Below, in pieces: positions 21,945 to 32,955 of a DNA stretch of 64,000 nt (position 1 is its first letter; each line of letters opens with the position of its first letter). Source of the DNA: Bostrychus sinensis (Eukaryota > Chordata > Actinopteri > Gobiiformes > Eleotridae). The notes under the pieces are model-generated. The model ran no database searches, was not told the DNA's origin, and saw only the letters and a program-made list of their open reading frames with translations. The DNA lies in contig CM036244.1 in the NCBI GenBank assembly GCA_020698575.1, positions 29,920,034 through 29,984,033 on the forward strand, given 5' to 3'. The translations under genes were made by a program, and so were the position numbers.

Positions 21945-22564
21945 AATTAGAAAGCTAATGTTATGATATGAAATGTTCCACACACAGTACAGCTCCAGTT
22001 AAGTTTGAGTTACTCTGAGTTGGCTGAATGTACACTTTCATTTTAATTCCCAAACTTTTGCTGTGTATTTACAAACTGTCAACACTACTTAGGCCTTTGA
22101 GAAATCTGAAATCCCCCAGACTGTGTTTTAGTTTGAAAGCTCAAGTCTGTGTGGGGAGACATAGAAACAGACCAAGTGTCTAATGGTACAGAGAGTGGTG
22201 CATGCTGGATAATGGTGACAGCAGAGCCACACAACAGGCTAACTTTGTTGACCTCTCAGAATTATGAAAAGTCAGACCTTCATTCACTTCTTTTCTAATA
22301 ACAGTTTACATTCATATTCAGTCACTATAATTTTATTGTACGAGCATGTTTTTAGACAATGGGAGTAAGCTGGAAGATCCACAAATGTTAGCAAATGCTA
22401 TCTCCATGTTTTATTATTTATTGTTTTATCTATGTTATTGTACACATTAGTTCAACGCAGATATAATAACATCTGATTTTGTGTCTTATTTTGGGGACCA
22501 TTCAGCATTCATAAAAGCTGCTGACCGCTGACTATAATCATTCATCTTCTGCTTTTTTCCTTTA
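21945..22564. other. No gene seen
   Basis: Unique-looking AT-rich DNA after the Rex3 tail. A strong pyrimidine tract with TTTAG at 22550-22565 resembles a 3' splice site, but it runs directly into SINE sequence. Confidence 0.4.
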
Positions 22565-23845
22565 GAAGTTGTGAGTGGCCAGAACCTATTCAACGACTAT
22601 GGGCCGTTGGCAGGATACACCCTGGACTATGACCAGTTAGTCACAGGACTTACACAGAGATACTGGCAGACAACTATTCACTCTCACTGTCATTTAATTA
22701 AGATTCATCAGTTGACCTATACATTAAGGGTGCTCCAATCAGGATTTTTGAGGCCGATCAGCCTTTGCTGTGATCGGCCGATACCGATCGTGGTCGATAC
22801 CAATCACGTGGTCTTCAATGTAGTAATGTAATGTATGCAGGCTATTATTAGTTCGATTTGAAAAATACTGTAGCCTTTGTAAATGTAAAAGTACAACAAA
22901 ATTCTACTTATTTTTGTTTTAGAAGAGGTTTTGTTGCATTATTGGTCTTTAATGTGTGCCCAGTGTCTGTGGCTTTGTTTGAATAATCCGCTGATGTAAA
23001 AATCAGCTGTTCTTAATTGGTTCCTTTAATGTGAGTCCGCGGGTGCAGCGCCTGTGTCCGCATAACGCGCAGTCAAACCAGGTTGAAACACGGTGGACTA
23101 AAGAGCAGACAGCTCCTGCTGCCAGTTTTGACAACGTCTGAATGAAGAAAACGTGCAAAGAGAGCAGAGAAGACAACGATGAAAGGTGCTCCTCTCAGAC
23201 ACACGGACACATGGGCTGCTTTTTACTTTCTCTTTTCATTAACAGCCATTTGGTGCAGTTTAAGCCACAAAACGCACAGTTTTTTCTGCGTAACAAGACA
23301 CAGGCAGACTCTGAACTTTCTTAATGCTTTTAACGTAACTGTTAGCGGGTTAGCTGTAGCACTATTTGCATTGGCGTTTGCAAATACACACACTGCTGCG
23401 CCTCGGTTCTGTCCCGTGCGCTCCAAAAGCAGGTGGACAAAGCGGGGAGACAAAGCAGCAGCTCCAGGGCAGGTTTGTGTTAGTTATAACCAGGGCTTAA
23501 CTTAAAAACACTGCTAGAATAACGCTACTGCTGTTTAATCAAACCGGAGTTGCAGGACAGGAAATGTGAGAGCCTCGCATGTTTGTTGTAATTTGATCAG
23601 CCCTTCTGATCGGCCCATTTTACCGATCACTCTATTTTTAGCCATGATCGGCCGATCAACGATCGCGGCCGATCGATCGGAGCACCCTTAATATACATGC
23701 ATGTCTTTGGGCAGTGGGGCAAACCCACAGTAACACGGGGAGGGCATGCAGACTCCAGTTTGTGGGTCGACCAGCCCAAGAATCAAACTCACAATCTAGA
23801 TGAGAGGTAGGAGCGCTAACCACTCTGCTACTATGCATGGCTAGC
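22565..23845 (-). repeat. tRNA-headed SINE split by a hAT element
   Basis: On the minus strand the head lies at about 23780-23843 with AGCAGAGTGGTTAGCGCTCC (A-box region) and GAGTTTGATTCTTGG (B-box region). The body continues leftward through GTGGGTTTGCCCCACTGCCC and the CATGCATGTAT junction. The hAT element at 22725-23690 interrupts it there, and the remainder (22571-22716) contains ACCATTCACTCTCAC-like and TACACCCTGGAC-like words on the plus strand. Without the insertion the SINE is about 315 bp. Similar tail segments occur at 25085-25210 and 61790-61940. Confidence 0.65.
22725..23690 (+). mobile_element. Non-autonomous hAT element, copy 1 (966 bp)
   Basis: The ends are TAAGGGTGCTCCAATC and, inverted, TAAGGGTGCTCCGATC. 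The flanks CTATACAT (22717-22724) and ATATACAT (23691-23698) agree at 7 of 8 positions, the 8-bp duplication expected for hAT. Just inside the ends are dense GATCGGCCGATC palindromes. The interior is CpG-rich (about 23030-23480) and aligns, inverted, with the copy at 38204-39190, roughly 95 percent identical over the parts I compared. No transposase domain is seen, so it would need an enzyme in trans. Confidence 0.88.
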
Positions 23846-25074
23846 TGCTAATTCCTCTGATGCTAAAATGTGAACATATCAAAGGCAGAGCACTTGTCTT
23901 GAAAACACTTTAATACTACGCACACAGGTGTAGCATACTTTTGGTTTGGCAGAGTTCCTCTATAAGCCACACTTCAATGCTTTTCTTACGTCTGTCCTCT
24001 CATTTTGTGTGATTTGTGCTGAAAGTAAAGCTCTACATTGTATTGTACTTATCTTCCATTGGATTCCATTAGGGCTAATGTATCCGTGCACGATTCGGGC
24101 CCCAGAAAGCCCCACTGAACCTCTGTGGAGAAACACACCACTGCCTCCTGATCACATTAGTGCCATATTTGTGCAGTGGTATAGGGCTGACTACAGGTAT
24201 GTCTTCTATTACATAGTGAGTGACAGCGCACAGAGAATATGCTAATGTGACATTATCCGAGGTGTACTCTCTGCAACACGGCCCACTCAGATGAGACTAG
24301 AGAGGCATGATACTGCTCTTCAAATACACTTCCTTTCTAGTGAATGAGACCATTTCCACTGCCAGCGCCATGGTTCTGGATCGAAAGTGTACACAAAGTA
24401 TCACATTTTTATAATAATAGGCTATATATTTGCATATGTGTTTGTTTAAATTTGTTATGTATGTACATTTCTTATTAAAAATGTTTTATATACACATGCA
24501 ATTCGACTCTGCAAAAACAAAACTTTTTCAAACTCAATGAACTCACACGTAGAGGAAAAGTCTGTGAAGTGATGCCAAAGACAACAACAAAATGAAGCGA
24601 TCTCAAGTTAAACTGCTGCTTTCTGTCCTTCCTCTTAAGAGGAATAAAGATTGTTTTTGTCTCGATGGTTATTTGGTCTCAAGATCTCAGCATTCCCCCA
24701 CATGCTTCCTCAGCTGCTCAGAGCTCCGTGGCACTGCCATTACAAAACGCTTCCAGCAGGCAAGGGTCAGCACAGCATGTCGCTCACACTTGCAGTGGAA
24801 ATCCGGGGTTAGTCCAGCTCAAGTCACATGCATTTGCTCGACACAGAGTGGCAAAATTCATCTTTTTTGTCATCTGGAAGTCAATTGCACTTCAGGATGG
24901 TGTCTGTTTCAGAGCAGTGAGTGTTGTGTAGCAGTAAATACAGTGGCAGTTTTTGTTACCTGTACACATCTGAGTGAAGGTGCAATGGTTCACAAAAGGT
25001 CATTTACCCAGTTAGCAGTAGCATCGGCAGGGCATGCATGTCTCCTGCTATATCTGGAGATAAGGTAAACTGGT
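23846..25074. other. No confirmed gene; one 158-codon frame
   Basis: The plus-strand frame 24592-25068 (158 codons) is the longest in the window not explained by a transposon. It is cysteine- and serine-rich with no domain or signal I recognise, and no promoter or splice context supports it. I treat it as unproven. The patch 24080-24230 is of higher complexity but unassigned. Confidence 0.3.
24957..24977 (+). repeat. 21-bp direct repeat, first copy
   Basis: TTACCTGTACACATCTGAGT plus G recurs exactly at 25235-25255. The pair brackets a segment holding a SINE relic and may be its target duplication. Confidence 0.9.
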
Positions 25075-25084
25075 GATTATTTTG

Positions 25085-25210
25085 ATCCAATCTCCACTCC
25101 TATCCAAGCAACTATGGGCCTAAGGCAGTGTACACCCAAATGGACAGCCAGCCGCTGTGCGTACACATGGACAAAGACTGACAACCATTCACTCTCACAT
25201 TCACATTGCT
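25085..25210 (-). repeat. SINE relic (tail portion)
   Basis: The plus strand shows ATGGGCCTAAGGCAGTGTAC, then GACAAAGACTGACAACCATT and CACTCTCACATTCACAT, matching in order the tail half of the SINE at 22571-22700. By analogy with that element, the SINE is on the minus strand. The tRNA-like head is not seen. Confidence 0.5.
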
Positions 25211-25234
25211 TCTGTTGACACCTAAAGAGTTCTT

Positions 25235-25255
25235 TTACCTGTACACATCTGAGTG
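25235..25255 (+). repeat. 21-bp direct repeat, second copy
   Basis: Exact repeat of 24957-24977, 278 bp downstream. Confidence 0.9.
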
Positions 25256-28200
25256 CAGGCAGATGATTAAACACGTTCAGTAATTTGGCAGGAATTTACT
25301 CAATTAGCTTCTTCCCATTACACGAACGAATCATCTCAGCAGCATCTCCTTGAACATTAGCATAATGGCAGCGCCAGTGAAGCGTACTGCATTAAAATGG
25401 AAAGAGTGTCTGTCAGATACCTGCCAGTCGTGTTTTGGCGTGTTGTTCTGTCTCCTCATTTTAAATTCACATTGAATCAGCATGAAAGACTTGAACCACG
25501 AGACCCACACATGCAACATTTACTGCTCGACAAAGGACAATAGAGCAGAGGTTACAGTGTTGGCTTTGTGCTCAGCAGCAGAGGCGTCTGACTCACGCCT
25601 CCATCACAGCCCCATATAAAACAATACAGAGTGCTTTCATTATATGGCTGCAAGCAATGCTAATGTTGCAGGTTTTATCAGAGCAGGTCAGGAAGAGAAA
25701 ACTCAACTGAAGAAGAGTGAATAACTATCTTTACATACTGTAGGATAGTACTAGCTGCAAAAATATAACACAGATATGAGTGTGATATGATTTGTGTTGT
25801 TGTTGAAGAGGAATGTGCAAAAATTACAAATGCACATTATTCAAAAGACTTAAAGGAAACATTTCAAATTCTCTTTGTTTTAAAGGCTTTTTAATGTATA
25901 AACTATCAGTGAGTTATCTTATACACTAAAGCAATCATCCTAGACATTTTCCATTCCCTCTGGACAATACAACATGTGAAACCGCAAACATTCAGAAGAA
26001 AACATTGAACAAAAGAACAAAGCAGCCCAGGTAAGTAATGGGCCGAAAAGCTTAGGTTGTCTCTTTCCAAATGATTTCTCGATTTCTTCCATTGTCAAAC
26101 CACAAACACAGCTATTATTATAATGGATCCAATTTTGGTATTTCCAAAAAATGCTGGGGCAGAATTCAATATAAAATTCGACATAAGAAGCCAGAGAAGA
26201 AGTGAACATTAAAAAGAGGGCGAGTAATGTTTGAAAGGAGAAAAACAAGAATCCTGTGAGCATATAGATTAGTTTAGAAAAGGGAAGTTGTTATTTTTCT
26301 AATCTATGATCAATAACAACTTATCCTTTAAAAAAAGCCATGGTGTAATAATTCATGACTATCTGACTTTTCTACAAGTCTGGAAAATGCTGCTCCATGC
26401 TGGGGGGGTGTTGATGATGAACATTTTTTGCTTTGATTTCAAGAGAACATAAACAATAAAGCATGAATATTACATGACCTTGATTTACTATGTTTTGATT
26501 TTAAAAACGTGATGCTCTCCTATTACCTCTTAGAATTTTGGTATTAATAGTATCACATACACAACTACATGAGGCCTAATAATAAGACAATGGCTTTTCA
26601 CTTCAAAGTATAAAGTATATATTTTGTTCTGTTAAGAAAAAATTTGAAAATGTGACAAACAAAATTGGTCCAAATGAGTGATCTCATGTCCACTGGTACA
26701 AGGCACTGGAAATCTAACTGCAATTTGGGAAATCTAACAAATTTAATAAAAATGTCTGGAAAGGTTAATAATAAGTTTCCTTGTGCTGAATGTTCACAAA
26801 CTTGCTCTCGCTGATTGGTTTGTGTGGCAGGACTGGTCACATGTAAGAGGGTTTTAGGTTTGGCGACAGCAACAAGCGGTTTTAGTGAAACTTGTTAACA
26901 ACAACGCCGAAATAACATAATGCATCCTGCTATACATTTACAAAAACATCAGAAGTCATCTAACGTTTTTGTTTACTGTCGTAGCAGTTTAATATTTAGC
27001 TATGTAGCTGGTGCTTAATCCAGTCACCTCTAAATATTTTAATGAAAGTCCCTCCACTTTACAAAGTTTTCAATGGAAGGCTTCCCAGACTGATATTACG
27101 TTATCTCTTTGCCAGGTTAAAGAATAAGTGACATGAACAAAAATCTTATAAAGCATCTAAACAATATATTGAAAAGTCTTGAACAAGGCCCTGAAGATCA
27201 TACTGAAATATATTATCCAGTTTAATAAAACCTGGTCTATTACAAATATATCTGGGTCTTAATCTGATTCTCATTTACCAGTGTGGCTCGTCATCAGGGT
27301 GAGTCTGACACCACTGGTCTGGAGTGATGACAGATGTAAGCCTTCCCTAATAGAAACAGCGGTCTACTGCCTGTAATCACTTTGATAGATAATAATGAGC
27401 AGGCTTCCAGCGGGCCTTACCTCCATCTCCAACACCCATGACCAATCAGAGCGGAGCGGCCGTGGCTATGGTATTAATGTTTGAAGACCAGCTTGATTTA
27501 CCTGGCCCATGGTCCACACAAAACACAGCCCACCCTCAATTAATTCTGCTGCTTGGTAGCTCACGTTCAATTTGAACTCAATTATGCAGAGAGTCAGGCC
27601 GCTCCGAGGACTCCACCTGAAAGCTGCAGGGTGCAACTCTAACTCAGGACACCACTCTGTCAGACAGAAGCTACAAGGAGATGGCAATTAGGCCAGACCA
27701 CTTACACAGGGACAATCAAAAGTCCATTCATGAGACAAGGACAGTTTTATAGTGCTTTTATAGACTTATAACTTGTCTAAGTAACAAGCATTTTCAAGTC
27801 ATCAGCTTCATGAAATTTAAACTGAATTAGTATCTTTCCTTTGCCCTTATATAAAATTATAGCCTACCCATTCACTTTTTTTGTGAACTGAAGTGGGCCT
27901 GGAGCCCCTCCCATTCAAACTAAGTTTGATTGGTTGAAGGTATTTTAGTTTACTTTGGTGTCTATTGGTTCTCTGCTGCAGAAACTCAGATCAAGAGAAA
28001 GTAGACTGATTCTCTGTCTAGAATAGAAAAGCAATTAGGATGACTTTCCTGGCTATCCACTTGGGTTTCTCTTATATACATAAAAATAAGGGTCATTGAA
28101 AAAAGTAATGCAAAGTGGTACCAGATGCACTTGTTTCTCTAAATAAATACTCTGAGTCATAAAAGTCTACCAATAAGCATGACCACAATAGCATTGTACA

Positions 28201-28845
28201 CACAAAGCAAGACTGACTATACTATATAAAGTTATACATTGTCCAATGATTTTTGCACCAGTCACTTCTGAAACTATACAACCTGCTAAATCAAGGCCAA
28301 AAGTCACTTAAACCACATACTGTAAGTACATTGTTCTGTCCAATGGCCTGTTGATAGTTTGATTTCAAATCATAGTGCAATCATTGCATGAAAAATATTG
28401 TATACTCATTCTGTCAAAGCAATAGTATTTTAATTCACCAGTCAATGAACTAAGAAACAGCAATTTTAGCATCCTATGACATGACCTCCACTAAGACATG
28501 AGCACCTAAGTCTCCATTAGATGGGTCCTGAAGCATTACATATAAGTATTCAAAGCCATCCAATTGGTCTGCATAAAAGACTGAAACTATGAACAGCAGT
28601 ACATGTATGTAAAATACTTCAGAAAAGTGCAAACCAGTGCACTTCACTCCACAATCACTCCTCCATAGACTCTTGATAAAAGCAGAGTACTTGTGAAGCC
28701 TCGATGCTATTGTCATCAAGATTCTGCAATATCAAACTCAATATAATTGAGAAGCCTCATAAAGGCAGGGTACTGTACCAGAACTGAGTGCAGGGAGGTC
28801 CCCCACAGCATTTTACTCTTTCCACCATCCCCAGCCATTTTGTTT
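25256..28845. other. No gene seen; possible conserved non-coding block near 27.4-27.7 kb
   Basis: Mostly unique DNA. The stretch 27410-27690 is more complex, with homeodomain-type words (CAATTAATTCTG, CTCAATTATGCA) and, on the minus strand, a 5'-splice-like GAG/GTAAGG at 27413-27421. A plus-strand CAG/GTAAGT occurs at 26026-26034 without a convincing exon. None of these amounts to a supported exon. Confidence 0.3.
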
Positions 28846-28888
28846 CACTTACCTAAAGAGAGAGAGAGAAGAGAAAACAAACACTTAC
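28846..28888 (-). other. Recursive-splice-like motif (3' splice site joined to 5' splice site)
   Basis: On the minus strand, a GTAAGTG at 28888-28882 is followed by an uninterrupted pyrimidine-rich tract and a TTTAG that abuts a second GTAAGTG at 28852-28846. A strong 3' splice site directly followed by a strong 5' splice site is the arrangement of recursive (ratchet) splice sites in very long introns. The tract includes a short CT repeat, so chance formation is possible. Function is inference. Confidence 0.3.
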
Positions 28889-29775
28889 TTCATGCATTCT
28901 GAATGTACACAGCATTAGCACAAGAATTATTTCTGCATTTATTGTGCATTGCTAAGGCTCCAAGCAGCCAAAGGGGATGCACAATTTGATTCAAGTGAAA
29001 TATAATTCAGGGTGTGATAGTATGTGACATGCAGCTATTTGGTAAAATGTTCTACAGTGGAAAGCAACGTGGTTTATGCAACAACAAAAGGCTAACATCT
29101 CCCATGTGCCCTCCAACACAAGGTCATGTTATCATTTACATATCTGCTAGACAAGCACACGGAAGCTTAATAATTGAATTCTGAGATATGAAATCTATAT
29201 CATGGCAAAGGTTAGAACACATGACCCAATCTGCAAGTAAAAAATAAATAAAGTAATTTTTCAGCAACACATGACCTGACATTTCCCTGAGCTCAGACCT
29301 TGGTGACCACAGCTCACACCTCTCTGCAGCTCAGTGGAACATCATTTTGGTACAGCACAATTAACTCCTGCTCCCAAACAGCGCACCAGGTGGAAGAAAT
29401 TGAAGGAAGAAGAAAAATGGAATGCACCATAGAGATACATAAAATAAAAATACAATACAGCACAAGTGAGCAGAAAAAAAAATAACAATCACAATATTAT
29501 CATAGAAAAAAGCAATAAGTTGAGAAATATAACCTTGAAGCATACCCTGATCTTTTGAATGCATATAAGCAATTTACACCTTATAGTAGAAATTCCCCTT
29601 TTTGAGCAAACCAAATAACCCTAATTCATAATTTGTTTATCATTTGTTTCTTTAGCACTTTTTGTTTATTTTTAAAAGCTTAATGTCGATAAATACCAAC
29701 AGTATTAGGTTTTGTGTAGTCATGTCGTCCCATCACTGAAGTGTGTAATAGTAGGTCAAATAAGCTGAGCCACTG
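28889..29775. other. No gene seen
   Basis: Unique AT-rich sequence. Open frames such as 29300-29485 lack recognisable domains. Confidence 0.4.
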
Positions 29776-29814
29776 ATTCTATTCTATTCTATTCTATTCT
29801 ATTCTATTCTATTC
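29776..29814 (+). repeat. (ATTCT)n microsatellite
   Basis: Nearly eight tandem ATTCT units without interruption. Confidence 0.97.
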
Positions 29815-32800
29815 GTTCTCATTATCAGTGTCATTACCATCGAGATATATTAGTGGTGCCTATCTTCTGCCTGTTTGGGTAATGAAGCAAACTCAGGAGC
29901 CACACCATCTTGGATTTTATCACTCCTCCTACAGAAGATATGAAAAAATGGGCAGAGAGGGGTAGCTTTACTGTAACTAGTCCCTCCCTGGTCCCTCCAT
30001 ATTGAGTACCAGAACGATGCTAAGGCAATGCTAAATAACTGCTAAGCTACATGCTAGCTCTGAGCCTTCCAGCCCGCCTTTTGACAGCTGTCTATCAACT
30101 TGACCACACCTACATTTATGCTCAAATCTACCTTTTAAAATAGGGTAAACCAAGACATTATTCAAGACATTCAATCATTTGGTTAGGTTTGAAATATTCT
30201 CAGCTAAAGTGTCATTTAATATCTTCTCAGTCTGCAGGGATTCACAGACCTGAGGTAAACAGATTTTAATGTGAAACTTCATCCCTTTTCTTAATCTATT
30301 TCCACAAGAGCCACTGACAGATGATGTGACTAATATTTCTTCCCATTTTGTTCATTTGGTGATGTACACAGATCTGTAAACGCTGTGGTCATCTGCCATG
30401 TTAGGGGTCAAGGCAACCTCTGAGCTTTGTCATACTGCCAGTTAGTGGCCAGTTAGTGGCTATTTTTAACAAGAATTACCTTAGAACAGCTCCTGTGTTC
30501 ATACTGCAAAGGTGGATATCAAAACGAGTGTTGCTGCCTTCATGGCTTTTAGAGTGCACTTTGAGGACAAAGTGTTAGACAAATGAACAATTGTGATGAA
30601 GACAATACATCACTGCCTATGTGCTCCTCAATAACAATTATGTCTGCTTTGATTTGAGCCTCACTTAAGCGTACATTATTGCATTATGGCTACACTCAAT
30701 TGACTCTTATTAAAATGTCTGTGACAGATTGAAAGGAAGGAGACACATTTTTGATTTCACTGCAGTTATTTTTAGCCAAACTCATTTGCCTGCCTCCTGG
30801 AGATTAAATCAAACTCCTTAAATCAACTGGAGTTACTGGCACTGATGGAGATTGGGCAATGCTGTGACACAAGGACTCAACAGTCAAAGGCAAGCATCGG
30901 CAGGTCCTTAAAAATGGAGAGATTAAAGTGAAAGGTCCACTTCAGCTGCTGACAGTTTACTGAGGAAATAATACACTGTTTCCACTCGGTGAGGAGTGGG
31001 CTGTGATGAACTGAGACTGAAAATGGCTTTATTAACCACTGCAGCTCTCTTTCCTATAATTACAGCATGATTAGAAGGGAATCAGAATAATTATATTTGA
31101 AATATATTTTGTTACCAAAGGGCTTAGTGTGAATTTACTCTGCACAGACTCTCGAGGTCACCAATTAAGTGAGTGTTACAATTATAAAGGTGAGGAGTCT
31201 GTAATTTGGGGGTCAGACTGGAGCTGCTGTGCTCATTATTATAGGGATAATGTGGGCTGGAACTGTGCACATTAGACAATGACAACACAGCCACTCAATG
31301 GGACATCTCTGGATGGGCGTGCATAAGGAGTGGAATACTGTGAGTGCGTGCTATATCATGTGTGTTAAAGCAGTGGTCTAAATCACTCCATCTGTTCTTT
31401 ATGCAACACCACCTCACATAGATAAATGCAGAATATATCCTGACCATATGTCTCCATAAAAGCAGTGAGTAATTACAGAAACCATCTAGAGGCTACACAA
31501 GAGCAGGTGTGGACACATCTCCTCCCAAAAGTGTAACAGTAACAGAAGCATGGAGAGAAATGTCCAGTGTGAAATTACAATGACCAGAAAGGAGAGATGC
31601 ATTACATTACAAACATGAGTTCAGGTAATCCAGATGTGAACATTATGATTAGTCACTTTCCAAATACTCTTTTATAATAATATTCCCAAATGTAACATGC
31701 AGGTTAATCAGCTTATTCACTGGATATGAATGCACTCAGTGTGTCCTAAATGCAACATTAGGTTTGATCACTCAGAGACATTTGGAGGAAGCCAGACAGG
31801 CTGTAAATCACGAGAGTGGTGAAAAATTGAATGGATTTTATGGTCCTAACATTATTAGCATTTAAATTAATAACTAATATTAATTATAAAGTATTACTAA
31901 CTACCAAAACTACATGTGTGCTGTCTGTAAGGGAAAGACAGAAAACTGGCCAGTGTTATAACAGGTTTTTGTACTTGTCCAGCGCGTGTTTGTATTCTTT
32001 AGTGACACTCCCGTTTTAGCCCCTTGTTTGGTTGGTTTGTCATGGGAATGAGGTGGCCATTAATAAACTTCTCTTTGGGACCTTCAACAGTGCAACTTTG
32101 CAAAGGGAAGACAAAGTGGGGAGAAGAACTAATAACTAATGCTGCTGCAGTTGGAATGAGGCTTGACAAATGTGAAATACATGTATGGCACTGGGACAAC
32201 AAAAAACCAGGCATTTCGCCCAGGGGAAGGGCTTAACATGTTATGTCACATGGACAAGGGAGCAAAGGGGAAAATGAAGGACAGACCTGTCAAATGCTTT
32301 ATGATTATCAGTAACAATCTCACAATATTTCACATGGATTTCAATATAGATTCTGCTCGGGTTCACCTCCATGCATCATATTTGCTTTAATGATGTTATT
32401 ACACAATATAATTAATAACTGCAATTGTCTTCTTCAACCATTAGTGTTTTTTTCTTGTTGTTATGATGATATATGAGTGTATCAGTGGCCTTTCAGATGT
32501 AAACAGAACAGAAGAAAGCATGTATTGTTGGTTTACAATAGAAGTGTGTGATTTGAATGTAAAATGGCAAAATGCATCCGTATTATTGTAAGATGGTGGA
32601 GAATACATAGATTGCTTCTCATCTTTATGCTCTCTCACTGCTCAGCACAAAAGATAAGACACGCCTCTTGCTGTCATTTTATTCTTTCATCTTCTATAAG
32701 GCTGCTATACCTTCCCTGTAAACACATTTTCTCACTTTCACACAACAATAGCTAAGATCTAGCTCATGTCACAGATTTTTTTCCTTGTATTTTATTGCCC

Positions 32801-32955
32801 TTTTTTAGGGCAATGGTAGTGTTATTTGTTTTTTTGTTTTGTTCTTAATTATTTGCAGGATTCGCTTATACCCACAACAAATAATTAATCCCTATCTTCT
32901 TCAGGCTATAAATTAGAGTGTGTAGATTTTTAGACTTTTTGGAAACATCTGGCGG
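29815..32955. other. No gene seen
   Basis: About 3.1 kb without recognisable transposons. The interval 30780-31340 has higher complexity and ATTA/TAAT-rich words such as CTATAATTACAGCATGATTA, again possibly non-coding regulatory DNA, unproven. Short frames between 31831 and 32755 overlap on both strands and have no domains. Confidence 0.35.

Noticed and set aside
22550..22566. TTTTTTCCTTTAG as an exon acceptor
   Set aside because: Downstream sequence is a SINE tail, not coding sequence.
23179..23505. Open frame shared by both hAT copies
   Set aside because: The copies are about 95 percent identical in DNA, so a shared open frame is expected; no transposase motif is present.
24592..25068. 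158-codon open frame, longest not attributable to a transposon
   Set aside because: No recognisable domain, overlapping frame also open, no splice or promoter context, and it ends just before a SINE relic.
26024..26036. CAG/GTAAGT on the plus strand as an exon end
   Set aside because: No acceptor or coding frame upstream supports an exon.
29776..29814. ATTCT repeat as a CRISPR-like or satellite array
   Set aside because: It is a simple pentanucleotide microsatellite of about eight units without spacers.
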